A stretch of DNA of 44,198 bases from Gemmatimonadota bacterium (GCA_025358055.1 JANYKV010000012.1:1-44198); one strand, 5' to 3'; positions 16,733 to 26,487 are shown, counted from the stretch's first letter. Notes: generated from the sequence alone by a model not told the origin. Made by a program: numbers and translations.

Positions 16733-17982
16733 GGAGTGACCTCATGTACGGTGGACTGCGAGAGGAGATGCGCGAAGACCTTCTCCTCGGTGATCGCCCG
16801 CTCCACTTCCGCGAGGCGTTTGGCCTGCTGTAGCGAACTATACACTTGCGCGGGGGGCACGTTCTTCGCGGCCGCGATCTGGGTGATGCGGGCATCCAGG
16901 TCGGCCTCGGTCGCCGCGAGGTTGTTCGCCTCCGCCACAGCGCTCAGCACGAGATCTCGGCGTACCTGAGCCACCGCAATCGGCCGGAATTGGCTCGCAA
17001 AAGCCTCATGTTGCTCGGCCGGCACCTCGTATGAGTGCTCAAAGGCATGCAGGACCCGGTCGACCAGGGAGGGAGGTGCCTCGACGCCGTTGGCCTCCAC
17101 CAGTTGCTGAACCAACGCCTCTCGCACTCTCGCGTCCGCCGAGCGCTCCGCCTCTCGCTGGAGGTCGTCGCGAACGGCTGATCGGAGCGCATCGAGCGTT
17201 TCAAAGTCGCCGACCTCCTTCGCAAACGCATCCTCGAGCGGCGGCAACTCCTGGCGTTTGACGTCATGTAAGGTCAAGCGGATGTGCCGGGTCTGCCCCC
17301 GCCGGCTCTCGTCGGGATGATCCTCGGGAACTTTGATCTCGGCGTCCATGATCTGGCCTGGGAGCATGGTAAGGATCTTCTCCTCCAGGTCGGGGACCGC
17401 CTCGCCCTGCCCGATCACCATCGAGAAGGGCTGGGCCGGTTTGGCCTCGCCGCCTTCGAGGGTCGCGACCTCACCACGGACCCGGTTCCCCGGCGACGGC
17501 TTCTCCCCCTCCACGGGGAGCCATGCTGCCTTCTGTTCTCGGAGACGGTCCACCTGTTCCTGGACCTGGTCCGCGGTGATCGCGCCCAGTTGCCGGCTGA
17601 TGCTGAATCCCCCGGTCCGGGTCAACACAATCTGCGGTTTCACCTCGACAACCAGCTCGAACTCGACCGGCTTCCCCTCTTCGAACTTCAGATTACGGAT
17701 CGAGGGGTCAGCGATCGGCTTGAGATCCTCCGAAGTGCGTGCCTGCTCCCAACCCTCTCGAATGATCTCCTCGATCACCCATTGCCGAATCTCACTGCTG
17801 AACCGCCTCCGGACCACGCCTTCTGGAGCCTTGCCAGGACGGAATCCGGGGAGCCTCGCCCGCTGCGCATATTGGCGTACAGCACGGGATTCGGCCTCCC
17901 GGACGCGCTCCACGGGGACCGTAACCTGGAGCGACCGCGAAGCGGAATCCTCCCCTGTTCTTAGTACCGTGATCTCACTCAT
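16729..17982 (-). CDS. tig: Trigger factor, ribosome-associated chaperone and prolyl isomerase
   Basis: A 417-residue trigger factor. The N-terminal ribosome-binding domain (about 1-115) carries the [18 protein letters not shown] signature that docks at the tunnel exit; a shortened FKBP-type PPIase region follows (about 150-235) and then the helical C-terminal substrate cradle. Family members are usually about 430 residues. It heads the tig-clpP-clpX-engB run. There is no ribosome-binding site before the ATG; the upstream sequence is pyrimidine-rich and a -10 box lies 7 nt away, so the mRNA is probably leaderless. Confidence 0.95.
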   Translation of the reverse strand: MSEITVLRTGEDSASRSLQVTVPVERVREAESRAVRQYAQRARLPGFRPGKAPEGVVRRRFSSEIRQWVIEEIIREGWEQARTSEDLKPIADPSIRNLKFEEGKPVEFELVVEVKPQIVLTRTGGFSISRQLGAITADQVQEQVDRLREQKAAWLPVEGEKPSPGNRVRGEVATLEGGEAKPAQPFSMVIGQGEAVPDLEEKILTMLPGQIMDAEIKVPEDHPDESRRGQTRHIRLTLHDVKRQELPPLEDAFAKEVGDFETLDALRSAVRDDLQREAERSADARVREALVQQLVEANGVEAPPSLVDRVLHAFEHSYEVPAEQHEAFASQFRPIAVAQVRRDLVLSAVAEANNLAATEADLDARITQIAAAKNVPPAQVYSSLQQAKRLAEVERAITEEKVFAHLLSQSTVHEVTP

Positions 17983-17989
17983 AGAGGGA

Positions 17990-18019
17990 AATGTACCCCG
18001 GCCGATTCCATAGGGTCAA
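17990..18019 (-). promoter_or_regulatory. Promoter of tig, probably leaderless
   Basis: On the minus strand TTGACC (18019-18014) and TACATT (17995-17990) are 18 bp apart. Seven bases (TCCCTCT) separate the -10 box from the ATG at 17982, so transcription would start on or next to the start codon. No purine-rich ribosome-binding site is present. The position is the expected one for the tig-clp operon. Confidence 0.6.
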
Positions 18020-18166
18020 TTTTGGGTCGCCGCCGCCCGCTCCGCCGATGCCCCGGGATGGGCGGAGTAGACCTCGGCCGAGGGCGATCGTGGCAGTCCT
18101 AGGGTCTTATCGGCCTGAAAGCGAGAAGGAATAGGGGGAAAGCGGGTAGACGTCCTGACGGGGCGG

Positions 18167-18391
18167 CTACCGGGGGGTGCTGAGGTCGCGAGCGAGTCCG
18201 GGGTCGACGAAGCCACAGGTCTTATGGGTTCCATCGCACAGGGGTCGATTGGATGACTGGCCGCACCGACAAAGAAAAGCGACCGTGCGGTCGCCCAGGC
18301 CATATGGATTGCCCTCCGGGTCGACGATCTCGAAATCCCCCTCCACTTTGATCGGGCCGTTGGTACGAATTGTGATTTTGGTCCTGGTCAT
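18167..18391 (-). CDS. CDGSH iron-sulfur domain protein
   Basis: A 74-residue protein with the CDGSH signature C-x-C-x2-S-x3-P-x-C-D-G-T-H: Cys41, Cys43, Cys52 and His56. This 3Cys-1His set binds a redox-active, pH-labile [2Fe-2S] cluster in mitoNEET-like proteins. The N-terminal part (ITIRTNGPIKVEGDFEIVDPEG) is a small beta region typical of bacterial members. Likely a cytosolic redox or cluster-transfer protein; the partner is unknown. It stands alone, 185 bp upstream of tig and next to a repeat-rich gap. Confidence 0.88.
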   Translation of the reverse strand: MTRTKITIRTNGPIKVEGDFEIVDPEGNPYGLGDRTVAFLCRCGQSSNRPLCDGTHKTCGFVDPGLARDLSTPR

Positions 18392-18441
18392 GGTTCCCCT
18401 GAGTGGCCGCGAGGCTGGTGCCGCATCGCGTTTGGGTTTCC

Positions 18442-18545
18442 GTCATTCCGAGGCCGGGGCTTCTGTCACTGCGACGGCGCGAAGCGCCCGACGCAATCTA
18501 TCCCACCTTCCGGTACCATGCGGGCACAGATTGTTTCGTCGACCA
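18442..18545. repeat. Dispersed intergenic repeat, two inverted part-copies
   Basis: On the minus strand 18500-18463 reads AGATTGCGTCGGGCGC, then TTCGCGCCGTCGCAGTGACA, and GTCATTCCGAG sits at 18442-18452 on the plus strand. A second partial copy beginning AGATTG (18528-18533) and TTTCGTCG runs the other way. This matches the form of short repeats found dispersed between genes in many bacteria. Together with the hairpin pair at 18692-18733 it fills the 358-bp gap at 18392-18749, in which I see no convincing gene. Confidence 0.55.
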
Positions 18546-18691
18546 CACTCGCGGCCGAGGCCGCGGCCCGGCCTGTTTCGCCAAAGTGATGTGCGATTCG
18601 TGTGCTCGATGGGAGGCCGTTCGAACAGTCGGGTCGCTTTGCGTCCCGGCGCCAGCCTCAAACATGGAGCCGAGAAGGGCAAGGAGGGAAT

Positions 18692-18733
18692 GTCGCTTCA
18701 GCGACAACCTGCCGAGCCGCGGCTTTAGCCGCG
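18692..18733. repeat. REP-like pair of perfect small hairpins
   Basis: Two adjacent palindromes: GTCGCT-TC-AGCGAC (18692-18705) and CGCGGCT-TT-AGCCGCG (18718-18733), 12 bp apart. Both have the GCT-T-AGC core of REP sequences mobilised by IS200/IS605-like (RAYT) transposases in other genomes. No transposase is seen nearby, so mobility is inferred. They lie just 3' of the small membrane-protein gene and could protect or end its transcript. Confidence 0.6.
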
Positions 18734-18749
18734 AGGGCGCCGATTGACT

Positions 18750-19031
18750 CTAGTGGCGTGGGGTGATGGTGACGTGGCTCCCGGTCATGGCGGCGATTGC
18801 CTGCACTGCTACTCGCGCCACCATTGCGGCGGCCGGAATTCCCAGACCAGTGCCCAGCAGCAGGAGGTTGGCGCCAAGAAGGGGTGAAGTCCAGCGGTTC
18901 ACGAACGCGCGGTCTCGCTTTGCCCAAATCAACGCGGCCCCGATGGCATCAATCAGGACGAGAAGGGTGATGGAGATGGTGAAGGCAAGACGACTGACTG
19001 ATTGAAGCCAATCAGCGACGGCGGATTCCAT
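18750..19031 (-). CDS. Small membrane protein, unknown function
   Basis: A 93-residue protein from ATG 19031. It has two clear transmembrane segments: about residues 14-36 (LAFTISITLLVLIDAIGAALIW) and 48-75 (PLLGANLLLLGTGLGIPAAAMVARV), joined by a basic KRDRAF loop. No family recognised. The open frame extends upstream to 19202, but that part is the tRNA-Leu gene read as protein and is not coding. The gene starts 35 bp after the tRNA on the same strand. Confidence 0.6.
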   Translation of the reverse strand: MESAVADWLQSVSRLAFTISITLLVLIDAIGAALIWAKRDRAFVNRWTSPLLGANLLLLGTGLGIPAAAMVARVAVQAIAAMTGSHVTITPRH

Positions 19032-19066
19032 ATGCCCTCCAGTGCGCCCAACGGGGTATTGGCGAA

Positions 19067-19148
19067 TGCGAACGGCGGGAGTTGAACCCGCACCCCTTTC
19101 GGGACAGGATCCTAAGTCCTGCGCGTCTGCCAGTTTCGCCACGCTCGC
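19067..19148 (-). tRNA. tRNA-Leu, anticodon UAG
   Basis: An 82-nt class II tRNA on the minus strand. The acceptor arms GCGAGCG (5') and CGTTCGC (3') pair fully with one G-U, followed by discriminator A. The D-arm contains TGGCGAAACTGGCAGACG. The anticodon stem CAGGA/TCCTG encloses the loop CTTAGGA with anticodon TAG, reading CUA and other CUN codons. A short variable arm follows (TCCCGAAAGGG), and the T-arm has GGTTCAACTCC. The 3' CCA is not encoded. Confidence 0.97.
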
Positions 19149-19160
19149 ATGTCTCTTGTT

Positions 19161-19166
19161 GGTATA
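19161..19166 (-). promoter_or_regulatory. Probable -10 box of the tRNA-Leu promoter
   Basis: On the minus strand TATACC lies 12 nt before the tRNA 5' end, giving a start about 5 nt upstream of the mature tRNA. No good -35 match is found at 16-18 bp spacing. Confidence 0.35.
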
Positions 19167-19218
19167 CAGTACAACGGAGGGGTCGACTTGGCGAGAGGGC
19201 ACAGCCCAATTTGCGGGC

Positions 19219-19593
19219 TTAGTTGCTAGCTGAAACGCGCAGAGTCTTCAGGGCGTCTACAGCCCGGGCCGATTCTTGGGGCACACCACTCGCAAGTTCA
19301 GACACCCCGGTCATCGTTCCGGACCTGCCGAGCGCTTCTATTCTGGCGCAGAGCTCGGCGAGAGCGGATGCCCCGATACTACCGGCGCTGCCCTTCAGGC
19401 CATGAGCCGCGGACCGAACCCTCGCCGGATCTGCAGCGGACACAGCTGAGGCGAGATCCTGGAGGCGCTGCGGAAGGTCACTTAGGAAGAGATCGATGAA
19501 TTCGGTGACCACATCCGGCTGATCTTCTTCCTGAAGGGCGCGGTAGCTGTCCAATATGCCGAAATCGATCACGCTTGGTGCCTGGTCGGACAT
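19219..19593 (-). CDS. Stand-alone histidine phosphotransfer (Hpt) protein
   Basis: A 124-residue helical protein with the Hpt signature AHGLKGSAGSIG; His64 is the phosphorylatable residue. Hpt proteins carry phosphate between receiver domains in multistep phosphorelays and have no enzymatic activity of their own. The frame opens at 19659, but ATG 19593 is chosen because an ACGGAGGA ribosome-binding site precedes it by about 5 nt. No hybrid kinase or receiver gene is adjacent; the only receivers in the window are PhoB and the PilB fusion. The gene follows a strong hairpin (19615-19642) and precedes the tRNA on the same strand. Confidence 0.88.
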   Translation of the reverse strand: MSDQAPSVIDFGILDSYRALQEEDQPDVVTEFIDLFLSDLPQRLQDLASAVSAADPARVRSAAHGLKGSAGSIGASALAELCARIEALGRSGTMTGVSELASGVPQESARAVDALKTLRVSASN

Positions 19594-19614
19594 TGGTCCT
19601 CCGTGGCAGTATCT

Positions 19615-19642
19615 CTCACCCGGCCCCGGGGGGGCCGGTGAG
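19615..19642. other. Strong hairpin in the leader of the Hpt gene
   Basis: CTCACC (19615-19620) pairs with GGTGAG (19637-19642), and GGCCCC (19622-19627) with GGGGCC (19631-19636), around a GGG loop with one bulged C. It lies 22 nt upstream of the Hpt ATG, just before the ribosome-binding site. It could modulate translation or be a terminator; no T-run is seen on either side. Confidence 0.4.
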
Positions 19643-19796
19643 CTTATAACATCGGCCAAGGTGCGCCTGATCTTGAGGATGGGGGTCTTTGTCTGCGCTG
19701 CGTCCCCAAGCGGACCAGTGTAAATTTTGACCGTTCCGCTAAGGGCCCGATTCGGCCCCTCGGCCTAGCTCTTACGCCTTTCCATGGAGATTTCCG

Positions 19797-20165
19797 TTGC
19801 GTACCCGTCCCTCCACTTTCAGAATCCTCAGTTTGGCCGGGCTCGGCCTCGGTCTCGCGACGATCGCAGCGTGCACCGGGGATGCTCGGCTCAAGCGGCT
19901 GTCGGTTGGAATTGCGAAAGACTCCGCGATTCGAGCCATGGGCGGTGAGAGCCCGCAGCGGACCGACCCGTATTTGGTCAATGGTCACTACATCGAGGCG
20001 ATGTTTTATGTGGAACCTGGCCTGTCGAAGCCACAAGCCGATAGCGTCCCGGAACGAAAGCGGGTCCCGATTGTGGTCGTGGATGGCAAGGTGGTAGGAT
20101 GGGGTTGGTCGAGTTGGGATTCAGTGGCCACCGCGAACAAGATTCAGCCGGCCTCAAACAAATAG
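19797..20165 (+). CDS. Small putative lipoprotein
   Basis: A 122-residue protein starting with TTG at 19797, chosen because GGAGA sits 6 nt upstream. It opens with an Arg-containing n-region and hydrophobic core ending LATIAAC, an acceptable lipobox (Cys26). The mature part contains KRLSVGIAKDSAIRAMGG, PQRTDPYLVNGHYIEAMFY and RVPIVVVDGKVVGWGWSSW. The helix followed by the Asp/Tyr and beta segments loosely resembles SmpA/BamE-fold lipoproteins, where a short helix precedes a beta sheet; this is only a pattern impression. It ends at a strong terminator shared with htrA. Confidence 0.6.
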   Translation: MRTRPSTFRILSLAGLGLGLATIAACTGDARLKRLSVGIAKDSAIRAMGGESPQRTDPYLVNGHYIEAMFYVEPGLSKPQADSVPERKRVPIVVVDGKVVGWGWSSWDSVATANKIQPASNK

Positions 20166-20184
20166 GGCGGCAGCCAACCGCATA

Positions 20185-20218
20185 CGAAAGAGGGCACCCT
20201 CAGGGGTGCCCTCTTTCG
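20185..20218. terminator. Bidirectional terminator hairpin
   Basis: A perfect 15-bp stem, CGAAAGAGGGCACCC with its reverse complement, around a TCAG loop. The A-rich and T-rich stem bases give a short T-run in both directions. It lies between the convergent lipoprotein (ends 20165) and htrA (ends 20237) genes. Confidence 0.85.
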
Positions 20219-20236
20219 GGTCCGGATCAGTTGGTC

Positions 20237-21823
20237 TTAGTCTTTGTCCTTGAGTCGCAACCGCACGATTCGGCGGCTGCCGTCGCTCCCGCTGATCGCC
20301 CGGTACACATCGAGCGAAATCACACCACCCGGGCCGGCTGCCTTGATCGCGTTCCGCAGATCGGCCTCGCCTCGGACGGGGCTTCCTTCCACGCTCACGA
20401 TGATTTCCGTCGCTTGCCCGTCAGCGGGACGCAGGAGGCCATCCGCCGGTCCGTCCGGCGCAACATCTCGGACGACCAATCCACGAATGCTCGCCGGGAG
20501 CTCTATCTGCTGGGCGATGGCCGCCGTGACTGGCTCGACGCTGATTCCGATGGGGGCGAGCGTGCTCGCGGTGGACTTGGGAGCCGGACTGTTGTCATTG
20601 TCCGGCGTCTCCGCGCCTTTCGCAAGCTTGACGCCGTCGCTCTGCGAGATCAGGCGCACCGAGAACACTTTGCGAACACCGCCCTTTCGGGCCACTTCCA
20701 CCTTGACCACGTCACCGGGCTTTCGGAAGCCCACCTCCTGCTGCAACTGGGCGACGTACTCAACCGGCTTTCCCTCGATGGAAACAATGACATCACCGCG
20801 TTCCAGCCCGGCGCGCTTGGCCGGTGAGTTTTCATCCGCGAAGGCCTGAAGCGTTACGCCGCGAATGTCGGGAAGCCCGACGTATTTTGCGTCATTGGCG
20901 GTCACTTCCTCCACGCGGACGCCGAGCGCCGCGCGCTCTACGTGACCAGTGGAGATCAACTGGTTCATCACCTCGCGCGCGAGATCTATAGGAATCGCGA
21001 AGCCGTAGCCGGCGTTGTATCCCGTTTCACTCGCGATGGCCGAGTTGATGCCGATGACTTCACCTCGGACGTTGACCAGCGGGCCGCCTGAATTGCCGGG
21101 GTTGATCGCGGCATCCGTCTGAATGAAGTCCTGAATGCTTCGTTCGGTCCGATTGGGAAGGAGGAGTTGACCCCGGCCCTTCGCGCTTACGATCCCCGAC
21201 GTTACAGTGAAGGTCAGGTTCTCCCCGAGCGGGTTGCCGATGGCCAGCACCCACTCGCCAATCCGAGCCTTGGCGCTCTCACCCAATGCGATTGGCGTGA
21301 GGCCCCGCGCATCGATCTTGATTACTGCGACATCCGTGTTCGGGTCGGTGCCGACCACCTTGGCGATGAACGTACGGTGATCCAGAAGTTGAACCTGCAC
21401 CTTGTCCGCATTTTCGACCACGTGGTTGTTCGTCAGAATGTATCCATCTTCGGAAACGACGAATCCCGACCCGCTACCGCGCTCGGTTTCCGGCTGCCGA
21501 CGATATCCCCGTGGAAGGAACTGTTCGAACCCGGGAGGAAGGCGCTGTTGGGTCACCTTCTCGGTCCGCTGGGCTTTGATGTACACCACACTCGGCCGGA
21601 CGTGCTCCGCGACCGCGGAAAAAGCGTCGCTTAGTTCGACCAAGGGGCGGGCCGCCGGCATCGACGGCGCCTGCACCGGCTTGATGACCAACCCCCGCGG
21701 GCTACCAGCCTGGGCGAGGGTGCTGTGGGGCAGATTGAGCACGCCGGCGAACAAGAGGCCCAGGACGAAGGCCAACCCGACGAGACTGCCGAATTTGAGC
21801 CAATTGAGAGATCGGACTGACAT
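20237..21823 (-). CDS. Periplasmic serine protease of the HtrA/DegP family
   Basis: A 528-residue trypsin-fold protease with the triad His134 (TNNHVV), Asp164 (NTDVAVIK) and Ser245 (NPGNSGGPL). A hydrophobic N-terminal segment (about residues 10-37, ending STLAQA) serves as signal peptide or membrane anchor. Two PDZ domains follow: about 295-390, and about 420-525 after a Pro/Ser/Thr linker. HtrA proteases degrade or refold misfolded envelope proteins in the periplasm. ATG 21823 has AGAGG nine nt upstream. It lies downstream of dnaK in the same direction, with its own leader of about 150 bp. Confidence 0.95.
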   Translation of the reverse strand: MSVRSLNWLKFGSLVGLAFVLGLLFAGVLNLPHSTLAQAGSPRGLVIKPVQAPSMPAARPLVELSDAFSAVAEHVRPSVVYIKAQRTEKVTQQRLPPGFEQFLPRGYRRQPETERGSGSGFVVSEDGYILTNNHVVENADKVQVQLLDHRTFIAKVVGTDPNTDVAVIKIDARGLTPIALGESAKARIGEWVLAIGNPLGENLTFTVTSGIVSAKGRGQLLLPNRTERSIQDFIQTDAAINPGNSGGPLVNVRGEVIGINSAIASETGYNAGYGFAIPIDLAREVMNQLISTGHVERAALGVRVEEVTANDAKYVGLPDIRGVTLQAFADENSPAKRAGLERGDVIVSIEGKPVEYVAQLQQEVGFRKPGDVVKVEVARKGGVRKVFSVRLISQSDGVKLAKGAETPDNDNSPAPKSTASTLAPIGISVEPVTAAIAQQIELPASIRGLVVRDVAPDGPADGLLRPADGQATEIIVSVEGSPVRGEADLRNAIKAAGPGGVISLDVYRAISGSDGSRRIVRLRLKDKD

Positions 21824-21935
21824 GCAGAAGACCTCTAGTCTTACGGTTAAACGGTGAACGAAACATGGGATCCGATGGAAGCCGGACCGCCCCTACAATA
21901 TACGCTAGATGCCCCCGACTGGGTTCCCGTCGCGA

Positions 21936-21957
21936 CTCCACCCGGAAGCGGGTGGAG
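21936..21957 (-). terminator. Probable dnaK terminator hairpin
   Basis: CTCCACCCG and CGGGTGGAG form a 9-bp stem with a four-base loop, 16 nt after the dnaK stop. There is no T-run after it, so it may instead stabilise the dnaK 3' end. Confidence 0.4.
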
Positions 21958-21973
21958 ATCTCGGGGGGGCGCC

Positions 21974-23896
<1,923 letters not shown>

Positions 23897-23999
23897 GTGT
23901 TCTCCTTCAAGACGGTGAACCTGACTGAACAACCGAGTGGCCCCCGAATCTGATCCTGGACTCGGGCGGCGGAGGCATCTGGAACCCGTTGTAGGCAAC

Positions 24000-24041
24000 T
24001 GGCATACCGAATCTTTCTGCCATAATGGCATAAAATGGCAG
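24000..24041. promoter_or_regulatory. TGGCA/TGCCA cluster with a 13-bp palindrome
   Basis: TGCCATAATGGCA (24018-24030) is a perfect palindrome with one central base. Another ATGGCA begins exactly 10 bp after the first (24025 and 24035), and TGGCAT is also at 24000. The cluster lies in the 274-bp gap between divergent dnaK and the rhomboid gene. The 10-bp spacing puts the copies on one face of the helix, as for a dimeric or oligomeric regulator. The binding protein is unknown. Confidence 0.4.
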
Positions 24042-24159
24042 GACACGGTCACGGTGCCGTGTTTTCGACCCGGCTGGACTGACAGAGCCAGTTGTCCTCG
24101 ACCGTCCCCGCGCCTCGCCGGCGTCCTGATCAGGCGATTCTCGCTTCGGGGTGCGACGG

Positions 24160-24165
24160 TATATT
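24160..24165 (+). promoter_or_regulatory. -10 box of the rhomboid gene, probably leaderless
   Basis: TATATT ends five bases before the ATG at 24171, so transcription would begin at or beside the start codon. No ribosome-binding site is present. The -35 region is poor (ATTCTC at 17 bp). Confidence 0.4.
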
Positions 24166-24170
24166 CCATC

Positions 24171-24905
24171 ATGTTCCCGTACAAAGATGACAACCCAACC
24201 CTCACCACCCCGGTGGTCACTGTCGCGCTCATCGCGATCAACCTGGGAGTCTGGGTATTGGTGCAGGGAATGGGTGCGGAGCCTGAGCTTTCGAGGTCAG
24301 TCTGCACCCTCGGACTCATTCCGGGTGAGCTACTGTCAAAGCTTCCGGTTGGAGAACCGATCCAATCGGGGCCTGGGGTGGAGTGTTTGGTGGGTCCTCC
24401 CCTCTGGTACACTCCGGTGACCTCGATGTTCATGCATGGCGGCTGGCTCCACGTGTTGGGCAACATGTGGTTTCTCTGGGTCTTCGGCAACAACGTTGAG
24501 GACTCGATGGGTCCGGTCCGCTTCGTCGTGTTTTATCTCGTCGCAGGCCTTGCCGCGGCGCTCATGCAGATCGTCCTCAATCCGGCGAGTCCGATTCCGA
24601 TGGTGGGTGCTTCGGGAGCGATCAGCGGTGTCATGGGAGCGTACATCGTCCTGTATCCCAAAGTGCGCGTTCACATGCTGATCTTCCTCGGCTTTTTCAT
24701 CACGACCATCACCGTGCCCGCCTATTTGATGTTGGGATACTGGATTCTGTTGCAGCTGTTGGGAGTTCTTCCGGTGTTTGCGCGCGAATCGGGAGGGATC
24801 GCTTTTGGAGCCCACGTAGGTGGCTTCCTCGCCGGGGCTCTCCTCATCACGTTTTTCAAAAGTTCGGAGATGATGGCGCGGCGCCTTCGGGTCATTGGCT
24901 TCTGA
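24171..24905 (+). CDS. Rhomboid family intramembrane serine protease
   Basis: A 244-residue polytopic inner-membrane protease. It has a first transmembrane helix at about 13-33, a long loop, [18 protein letters not shown] with His94 and Asn98 of the oxyanion region, catalytic Ser148 in GASGAISG, and catalytic His215 in FGAHVGGF. These give the complete Ser-His dyad, so the enzyme should be active and cleave transmembrane substrates within the bilayer. The start is ATG 24171 because the earlier open frame lacks similarity. It is divergent from dnaK and just upstream of deoC. Confidence 0.95.
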   Translation: MFPYKDDNPTLTTPVVTVALIAINLGVWVLVQGMGAEPELSRSVCTLGLIPGELLSKLPVGEPIQSGPGVECLVGPPLWYTPVTSMFMHGGWLHVLGNMWFLWVFGNNVEDSMGPVRFVVFYLVAGLAAALMQIVLNPASPIPMVGASGAISGVMGAYIVLYPKVRVHMLIFLGFFITTITVPAYLMLGYWILLQLLGVLPVFARESGGIAFGAHVGGFLAGALLITFFKSSEMMARRLRVIGF

Positions 24906-24924
24906 TGCCGAGTCGACGCATCTC

Positions 24925-25641
24925 ATGATGGAGGCGAAGCGCGATCCCGTGTTGGGTATTGGTTCCTTGATCGATCTCACCCTCCTCAAGCCCGAATCGA
25001 CCCGCCGTGAACTGGAACGACTGTGCGACGAGGCGATCGAGGCGCGGGTCGCGGCGGTGTGTGTGAATGGGATGTGGGTGTCGGTGGTGGCTGACCGAGT
25101 CGTGTCGCACGGCATTCAGGTTGCAGCCGTCGTAGGCTTTCCCCTCGGTGCAATGGCCTCTCGGGCCAAAGTCGAGGAGGCGCGACTTGCGGTCGCGGAG
25201 GGTGCGACCGAGCTGGATATGGTGATGGCGCTGGGTCTCGCCAAAGACGGGGGTTGGATGAGGGTCGAGCACGACATCACGGCTGTGGTCCGGTCGGCCG
25301 GCAGCGCGCTCATCAAGGTGATTATCGAAAGTGGTGCGCTCACGCCGGAAGAGATCGTCCGCGCATGCGCTGTCGCGGAGTCAGCGGGAGCGCATTTCGT
25401 AAAGACATCGACTGGATTTCATCCCAGCGGCGGTGCAACGGTGGAGGCGGTCGGCCTCATGCGGCGCTCGGTATCCGACCGAATCGGGGTTAAAGCGTCC
25501 GGGGGAATTCGCACCGGCGAATCGGCGCTCCAGATGATTCGGGCCGGGGCCACTCGGATCGGCACCTCGAGTTTGGCGGGATTGCGCGAGGTACTTGGTC
25601 CGACGGCGCCTTCATTGGCCGAACTATTGACCCTCGCCTAG
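24925..25641 (+). CDS. deoC: Deoxyribose-phosphate aldolase
   Basis: A 238-residue class I aldolase (TIM barrel). It cleaves 2-deoxyribose-5-P to glyceraldehyde-3-P and acetaldehyde, completing deoxynucleoside catabolism. IDLTLLKP, the ELDMVM segment with Asp98, the Schiff-base Lys160 in VKTSTGF and Lys190 in GVKASGGIRT are all present. ATG 24925 is taken as the start; ATG 24928 or a TTG at 24895 (overlapping the rhomboid stop) are alternatives. The substrate can be supplied by purine nucleoside phosphorylase, encoded 15 kb away at 40720. Confidence 0.96.
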   Translation: MMEAKRDPVLGIGSLIDLTLLKPESTRRELERLCDEAIEARVAAVCVNGMWVSVVADRVVSHGIQVAAVVGFPLGAMASRAKVEEARLAVAEGATELDMVMALGLAKDGGWMRVEHDITAVVRSAGSALIKVIIESGALTPEEIVRACAVAESAGAHFVKTSTGFHPSGGATVEAVGLMRRSVSDRIGVKASGGIRTGESALQMIRAGATRIGTSSLAGLREVLGPTAPSLAELLTLA

Positions 25642-25959
25642 TCGCGTCTCACGTCTTGTAGTTGATCGTTGCGGTCGGGGCCCTTTCCATTCGGCTTGGG
25701 CGTAGCGGAGCTTGAATTCGGTGCAGACCCTTCGCGCGAGTTTCTCCAGCCATCGCAACACGTCCGACGGTCTCCGACACTTCTTCGACCGCTTTCAAAG
25801 CTCGTCCGACATGACCGGCCACACGCTTCTCGCGGCCCCTAGAAGGCCGCCGCCTCAACCGACGATCTGATACGCAAGGAGAGGAAGTGCGGTGTGAGAA
25901 CCGGGTCGCGCGTGAACGTTGAAATGGCTGTCCGGAGGCCGCAATCTCTTGCGTGCGAA
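25642..25959. other. 318-bp gap with no convincing gene
   Basis: An Arg-rich open frame runs leftward through this stretch (25649-26020), but it has no recognisable domain or ribosome-binding site, its composition looks like decayed or non-coding sequence, and it overlaps the adjacent membrane-protein gene. I see no tRNA, strong hairpin or clear promoter. It may hold the remains of a lost gene at the end of the phosphate cluster. Confidence 0.4.
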
Positions 25960-26442
25960 TCAGTTCGGTGAGCCCAAACTGGGTTCGCCGCTCACGGTCG
26001 TTCCCGACGCTGTGAACCAAGCAGGCAGGCTATACATGAGCAGCCAACTCCGCCAGGCGAAACCCGTCAAACAATTGATCCAGACGATTCGGTCGCCGAA
26101 AAGGAAGAACCCAATGCAGAGAACGAGTATACCATGGATCAAGATACGATAGGCCCGGTACGTCGCATCGGTTGCTCGTTGGCTCACCTTTCCCTGGGCC
26201 AGCCCCCAGATTACCAGCGCCAGCACGATGACGAGGAAGGCCAGGGCAACATCGGCGACGCCAAACCATCTTGAGAATGCCGCCGTATCCTTTGACAGTC
26301 CCGCGATGACCGGGAACAATGTTGAAATCAGAAAGAGGACTGCAGTCGTCCAAGCCAGGTTTCGGCTCCACGCCGGTAGCGCTGCACTTGGAATTCCGAT
26401 TGGTCCTGTCCCCGGGTCCTGGGCGGAGGATACATGCGTCAC
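25960..26442 (-). CDS. Hypothetical membrane protein, four transmembrane segments
   Basis: A 160-residue protein with four hydrophobic spans: around LAWTTAVLFLISTLFPVIAG, FGVADVALAFLVIVLALVIWGLA, AYRILIHGILVLCIGFFLFG and WINCLTGFAWRSWLLMYSLPAWF. No family recognised. GTG 26442 is chosen because GAGG lies 6 nt upstream; the open frame extends to GTG 26469, which has no ribosome-binding site. It follows ppx on the same strand by 45 bp and may be the last gene of the phosphate cluster. The N-terminal 25 residues are Pro/Gly-rich and probably cytosolic. Confidence 0.7.
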   Translation of the reverse strand: MTHVSSAQDPGTGPIGIPSAALPAWSRNLAWTTAVLFLISTLFPVIAGLSKDTAAFSRWFGVADVALAFLVIVLALVIWGLAQGKVSQRATDATYRAYRILIHGILVLCIGFFLFGDRIVWINCLTGFAWRSWLLMYSLPAWFTASGTTVSGEPSLGSPN

Positions 26443-26487
26443 ATAGTACCTCAGTCGAATTGGTTTCACGATGGAGTGGCCGGCAGA

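Noticed and set aside
18403..18747. Possible remnant of a REP-associated transposase in the repeat island
   Set aside because: No HUH motif or catalytic Tyr region could be found in any frame; only the repeats are supported.
19032..19202. N-terminal extension of the small membrane protein containing VAKLADAQDLGSCPERGAG
   Set aside because: This is the tRNA-Leu gene read as protein; the cloverleaf is complete and the protein has its own ATG at 19031.
23897..24170. CIRCE operator or sigma54 promoter upstream of dnaK
   Set aside because: No TTAGCACTC-N9-GAGTGCTAA pair is present, and the TGGCA copies lack a correctly spaced GC element for sigma54.
23897..24493. 199-residue N-terminal extension of DnaK
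   Set aside because: The Hsp70 start [13 protein letters not shown] with an AAGGAGA site is at 23896; the extension overlaps the divergent rhomboid gene.
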